DNA of 16,387 nucleotides from CAIPVR01 sp049316905 (GTDB lineage: Bacteria; Actinomycetota; Acidimicrobiia; Acidimicrobiales; Microtrichaceae). Below the pieces are notes generated by a model. It was not told where the DNA came from. It was given only the letters and a program-made list of their open reading frames with translations, and did not search any database. Positions 14,101 through 16,387 of this stretch are shown here, piece by piece. The stretch spans positions 1-16,387 of the forward strand of contig JBMOJH010000079.1 of assembly GCA_049316905.1 (NCBI GenBank), in the 5' to 3' direction. The position numbers were made by a program, and so were the translations under genes. Each line of letters opens with the position of its first letter. Within the stretch, counting starts at the first letter, position 1.

Positions 14101-14826
14101 GTAGTTCACGATCGAGCCGTCGGGATCCGACGACCCGGCGCCGGTCAGGCCGACGGTCAGGGGCTCCTTGCCGACCGTCGGCGAGGTGGCCGCTGCCACG
14201 GCGGTCGGGGCCTGGTTCGGGTCGACGCGCACGACCACGCTGTCGGAACCCACCGCTCCGGAGTCGTCGGCGACCGTCAGCGTCGCGGTGTAGGTGCCGA
14301 CCGCGGTGTAGGTGTGCGACGGCGAGGGGCCGGTCCCGGTGGTGCCGTCACCGAAGTCCCACGCGTACGCCACGATCGAGCCGTCGGGATCCGTGGAGCC
14401 GGTCGAGCCGAAGGCGAGCGGCGCGTTCACCTTGACCGAGCCGGCAGCGGCACCGGCCACCGCGAGCGGCGCCTGGTTCGGCGGGCCCACCTGGATGGTC
14501 TTGGTGGCCACCGCCGCGGCGCCCTGGTTGTCCGTGACGGTGAGGCGGGCCGTGTACAGGCCCTTGGTGGCGTAGGTGTGGCCGGCGGTCACGCCCGTGG
14601 CGGTGGCGCCGTCGCCGAAGTCCCATGCGTACGACGCGATCGATCCGCCCACGTCGGAGCTGGAGGCCGCCGAGAAGTTGACCAGGAGCGGCGGGTCCCC
14701 GCTGTCGGGGGTGGCGCTCAGTACCGCGATCGGCGGGGTGTTCCCGCCGGCCGGTGCCGCACACGCCGCCGCCAGCAGCACCAGCACACCGGCCATCGCC
14801 CACCACGAACGCACGGTCCGCCGCAT
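11161..14826 (-). CDS. Putative lipoprotein with seven PKD domains, MopE-like metal-binding motif and Gly-rich beta-helix
   Basis: A 1221-aa exported surface protein. The signal peptide ends in a lipobox-like LLAAAC (Cys22). Seven PKD repeats fill about 29-641, each ending in a core like YAWDFGDG ... TYTATLTVTDD; the third (YSWAFSDG) and sixth (WDFGNG) are degenerate. Residues about 641-683 (DDDNDGV, DCNDADPLTKPGA, DTNCDGYDG) match the MopE-type putative metal-binding motif. From about 690 a beta-helix-like region carries short Val/Thr/Asn repeats (STVTVAGSTVNSGT, TVVLQNVNVNGG). It is broken by Gly/Ala-rich inserts at about 900-1050, 1080-1135 and 1162-1205, with Cys pairs (SESCCQAGG, ANCCSAG). 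The ATG at 14826 is chosen over 14832 for its spacing from GGAGG. A role in adhesion or as a structural or polysaccharide-binding surface protein is a guess. Confidence 0.88.
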   Translation of the reverse strand: MRRTVRSWWAMAGVLVLLAAACAAPAGGNTPPIAVLSATPDSGDPPLLVNFSAASSSDVGGSIASYAWDFGDGATATGVTAGHTYATKGLYTARLTVTDNQGAAAVATKTIQVGPPNQAPLAVAGAAAGSVKVNAPLAFGSTGSTDPDGSIVAYAWDFGDGTTGTGPSPSHTYTAVGTYTATLTVADDSGAVGSDSVVVRVDPNQAPTAVAAATSPTVGKEPLTVGLTGAGSSDPDGSIVNYSWAFSDGTAASGAVVSTTFVAPGPATATLTVTDDDGATATSQVAVIVNANRGPTAVANATPAAGQAPLIVNFSSAASSDPDGSIVAWSWNFGDGNSSNQPNPTYTYGAAGDYPVSLTVTDDNGVTSTDTSLTVAVSPIPNVPPVPVLGATPTSGKQNLTVSFTSTGSSDADGTIVSRSWNFGDGTGSTDPNPTKTYTSAGTFTATLTVTDNAGAVATTSTTITVTPNQPPTAGITGGPLSGKAPLSASFSGASSNDPDGLPLTYAWDFGNGQTSSAVSPSVNYSQPGTYTVVLTVTDDAGATAQATRTVVVVANVAPTAVANASVQNGPRPLAVQFSSAGSVDPDGTVQSYAWNFGDGATSTAASPLKTYNSAGTFTASLVVTDDNGTPSAAASVVITVVIDDDNDGVSPPADCNDADPLTKPGAADDLDAQGKDTNCDGYDGVVAQTVFVRVADGVDNGTCGTPVAPCATIAQGEARAAAQGRTTVLVAGGIYSRFNLVAGVRVAGGYGQNFQRGASATSPTTTTVNGSSDGVTGLWSAIAASGVGTSTTVQDLTVQGGNAGAAAAQGVVVAGTSTVVLQNVNVNGGTGTTATGVLVQSNSTVTVAGSTVNSGTPTAAGASAYGVRAVGGSRVTVSLSDVTAQAGVAGTSASATPPGQAASGNGGGNGANASGPNSPGGGGGGGGGTTNAGGRGGTGGNYSGAGENGSGGAGPAAGGGGNGGCGSLFGCGTNAGGGGGGASGAAGGAGAAGANSLTASDLFAPSAGAAGTAGAAGSGGGGGGGGKSASASGGGGGGGGAGGNGGSPGATGGTSGGGSFGIYASNATVTLSSSTVASSSGGGGGAGQPGGRGGNGGGGGTGGSESCCQAGGGGGGGGGGAGGGGGGAGGGAGGPSIAVVHVGTGTLSVTANTLNRAASAAAGGAGGAGSAAASTGAAGAANCCSAGNGSAGGTANAGPSGANGPAGPLFRIWDNGVTTA
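11400..12130. repeat. Low-complexity GCC/CCG-rich coding stretch (polyglycine inserts)
   Basis: The plus strand is dominated by runs such as CCACCGCCGCC, which encode Gly-Gly-rich inserts on the minus strand. The runs stay in frame and are interrupted by ordinary beta-strand coding at about 11600-11660. The block is imperfect and has no fixed unit length. It is a candidate for slippage and for assembly error. Confidence 0.8.
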
Positions 14827-14937
14827 CGCCATCTCCCTCCCCGGCCGCATCGCCACGCGGCACCGAGACCGACAGTCGAGCACCAACTCGGTGCGCGATC
14901 AATCATCGAACTGAGTTCAGTGAGCGTGCGGGGCCGC
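14827..14937. other. Intergenic region between the two surface-protein genes, AT-rich patch with inverted repeats
   Basis: The 111-bp spacer contains an unusually AT-rich patch (about 14895-14925). It has overlapping small palindromes, GAACT-G-AGTTC (14908-14918) and ACTGA-GT-TCAGT (14910-14921), and a nearby stem GCACC/GGTGC (14880-14894). These could be an operator or promoter for the PKD gene, or the 3' hairpin of the FG-GAP gene. No clear -10/-35 pair could be fixed. The PKD gene has a GGAGG Shine-Dalgarno just before its two possible ATG codons. Confidence 0.4.
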
Positions 14938-16387
14938 TCAGGTCCCGGGCGCCCGCGACACCGTCAGCACCCGGTCGACCGGCGGCGCCTCGACGACCTG
15001 AGGGGTCCCGGAACCGGGCCAGACCACCTCGACCCGGCTCACGCGTCCCCGATCACCCAGGCCCACGTGCACCTCGGGCGGACCCTGTGACTCGTAGGAG
15101 CCGCCGGTGGCGACCTCGCGGGTGGCCACCGGTCCGTCCTCGGTCAGCACCCGCACGACAGCGCCGATGCCCTCCCGGTTGCCGGGCGTGGACGGGTCGT
15201 CGAGGCGGACCCTGATCCAGTGACGACGGAGGGTGTCGTTGCGGTACAGGCGCGGCGCCGTGCCGAAATTGGCCACGACCACGTCGAGGTCGCCGTCGCC
15301 GTCGACGTCGACGGTGACCAGTCCGTGGCCCATGCCGGTGTCGTCGAGGCCGGCCGCCGCGGACGCCTCGGTGAACCGGGGTCCTGCAGCGTCGGGGACC
15401 CACAGTCGGAGCGGGTCCTTCGCCGCTGTGCCGCCACTGGGCTCCCCCACCGGTGCCGTCGAGTACCCGTTGGTCATGACCACCGCCGGGCGGCCGGTGT
15501 TCGCGAGATCCGCGACCGCCGCCCCCCAACCCCACCCGCCGTTGCGGACGCCGGCCGTGTCGGTGCCGTCGGTGAAGGCGCCGGATCCGTCGTTGAGGTA
15601 CAGACGATTGCCGGATGAGCCGTAGCCGCCGAGCAGGTCCCCGGGATCACTCGTGTCCCCCACCGGGCCGATCCCGGTGATGAACCAGTCCGGGTCGCCG
15701 TCACGGTCGACGTCGCTCACCACCGAGCCCATCCCGTTCTCGTCCGTGCCGACCCCCGCCGAGCGGGTCACGTCGACGAACCGGGTCCCACCCTCGTTGC
15801 GGAACAGCCGGCTGGTGCAGAAGTCGCCGGTGAGCAGGAGGTCCGGCCAGCCGTCGCGGTCGATGTCCGCGAACGTGCCCGTGAACCCCATGACCTGCTC
15901 GAGGGGCAGTCCCGCCTGCGCCGTCACGTCGCGGAACCGTCCGCCCCCCTCGTTGCGGTAGAGGCGGGACCGGTTCGGCGGCGTGCCCGGCGGCCGTGGC
16001 CACCCCCGGTCCCGCAGCCAGGCTGCCCGGGCGCACACCAGGCTGCCGCTCGTGTCGGGGGTGATCGAGTTCGCCGCGGGATCCGCGAGCCCGGCCACCA
16101 CACCCTCGTCCCAGTGCGTCACCAGCAGGTCGAGGCGCCCGTCGCGGTCCACGTCCGCGAACGTGAGCCCGTGGGCGTGGGCCAGACGGCCCGGTGCGAC
16201 CGGACCGAGGTCGTCGAGGCCGCTGCCGCCGGTGGCGTCCGTGAACCGTCCCGTCCCGTCGTTCGCCCACAGCTCGGTCGTGCCCGACCCGGCCGAGGTG
16301 CGGACCAGGTCGAGGTCGCCGTCGCCGTCGACGTCCGCGAACGCGCCGGCCGACGACCCGTCGGTCGGGCCCGCCGGCGTGCGGGCC
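14938..16387 (-). CDS. FG-GAP/VCBS repeat protein with C-terminal ASPIC/UnbV domain (CRTAC1-like), N-terminus outside window
   Basis: The frame is open to the right edge, giving 483 visible residues; the start is not in the window, and an apparent start at 16152 is an internal GTG Val codon. At least five FG-GAP/VCBS blades carry calcium-type loops: FADVDGDGDLDLV, FADVDRDGRLDLL, FADIDRDGWPDLL, VSDVDRDGDPDWF and VDVDGDGDLDVV. Most blades are followed by LYRNEGGGRFRDVT or LFRNEGGTRFVDVT-like strands, as in a beta-propeller. The last 100 or so residues (HWIRVRLD, GIGAVVRV, GGSYESQGPPEVHVGLG, VEVVWPGSGTPQ) are a full ASPIC/UnbV domain. Such proteins are extracellular in bacteria and resemble cartilage acidic protein 1; their function is poorly known. 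It lies 111 nt upstream of the PKD lipoprotein on the same strand, so the pair may be co-expressed. Confidence 0.92.
   Translation of the reverse strand, partial: ARTPAGPTDGSSAGAFADVDGDGDLDLVRTSAGSGTTELWANDGTGRFTDATGGSGLDDLGPVAPGRLAHAHGLTFADVDRDGRLDLLVTHWDEGVVAGLADPAANSITPDTSGSLVCARAAWLRDRGWPRPPGTPPNRSRLYRNEGGGRFRDVTAQAGLPLEQVMGFTGTFADIDRDGWPDLLLTGDFCTSRLFRNEGGTRFVDVTRSAGVGTDENGMGSVVSDVDRDGDPDWFITGIGPVGDTSDPGDLLGGYGSSGNRLYLNDGSGAFTDGTDTAGVRNGGWGWGAAVADLANTGRPAVVMTNGYSTAPVGEPSGGTAAKDPLRLWVPDAAGPRFTEASAAAGLDDTGMGHGLVTVDVDGDGDLDVVVANFGTAPRLYRNDTLRRHWIRVRLDDPSTPGNREGIGAVVRVLTEDGPVATREVATGGSYESQGPPEVHVGLGDRGRVSRVEVVWPGSGTPQVVEAPPVDRVLTVSRAPGT

Overview
The window is very GC-rich, densely packed bacterial DNA. 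It suggests a high-GC actinobacterium, possibly of the Acidimicrobiia. The clues are several GTG starts, starts that look leaderless (a TAnnnT -10 box 7-8 nt before a GTG), an LAXTG-type sortase motif, an actinobacterial-style ECF transporter operon, and PKD/ASPIC-UnbV surface proteins. No rRNA, tRNA, CRISPR array, transposase or phage gene is visible. All genes are on the minus strand except one mannosyltransferase-like gene.

Region 1 (1-4694, minus strand, read from right to left) is the highlight: an apparent vitamin B12 uptake operon. It begins with a cobalamin riboswitch (4511-4694) whose expression platform appears to be a hairpin that buries the Shine-Dalgarno sequence. The genes that follow are a secreted alpha/alpha-toroid protein with an LAFTG sortase signal (3014-4429), a secreted membrane-anchored protein with a DUF4430-like domain (2034-3023), an ECF T component (839-2026) and an ECF ATPase running off the left edge (1-842). 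The first two proteins together resemble the two halves of animal intrinsic factor/transcobalamin, split into two surface-anchored proteins. The gene junctions are 10-nt overlap, 7-nt gap and 4-nt overlap, so the genes probably form one translationally coupled unit. No substrate-binding S component is visible; it may lie beyond the left edge.

Region 2 (4704-8957, minus) is housekeeping: hisS and aspS overlapping by 4 nt, with AspRS carrying residues typical of the non-discriminating type. Upstream of hisS is a soluble protein that looks like a divergent glycerol-3-phosphate/lysophosphatidate acyltransferase. The riboswitch begins 9 nt after the aspS stop codon.

Region 3 (9029-11160) holds a class I SAM methyltransferase (minus) and a PIG-V-like membrane mannosyltransferase (plus), transcribed divergently from a 131-bp spacer with two candidate leaderless promoters. 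Short tandem repeats containing GGTCAGG or its complement CCTGACC sit at the 3' ends of both genes.

Region 4 (11161-16387, minus) encodes two large extracellular proteins. One is a 1221-aa putative lipoprotein with seven PKD domains, a MopE-like metal-binding motif and a beta-helix-like region interrupted by very glycine-rich inserts. The other is an FG-GAP/VCBS protein with a C-terminal ASPIC/UnbV domain, whose N-terminus is cut by the right edge.
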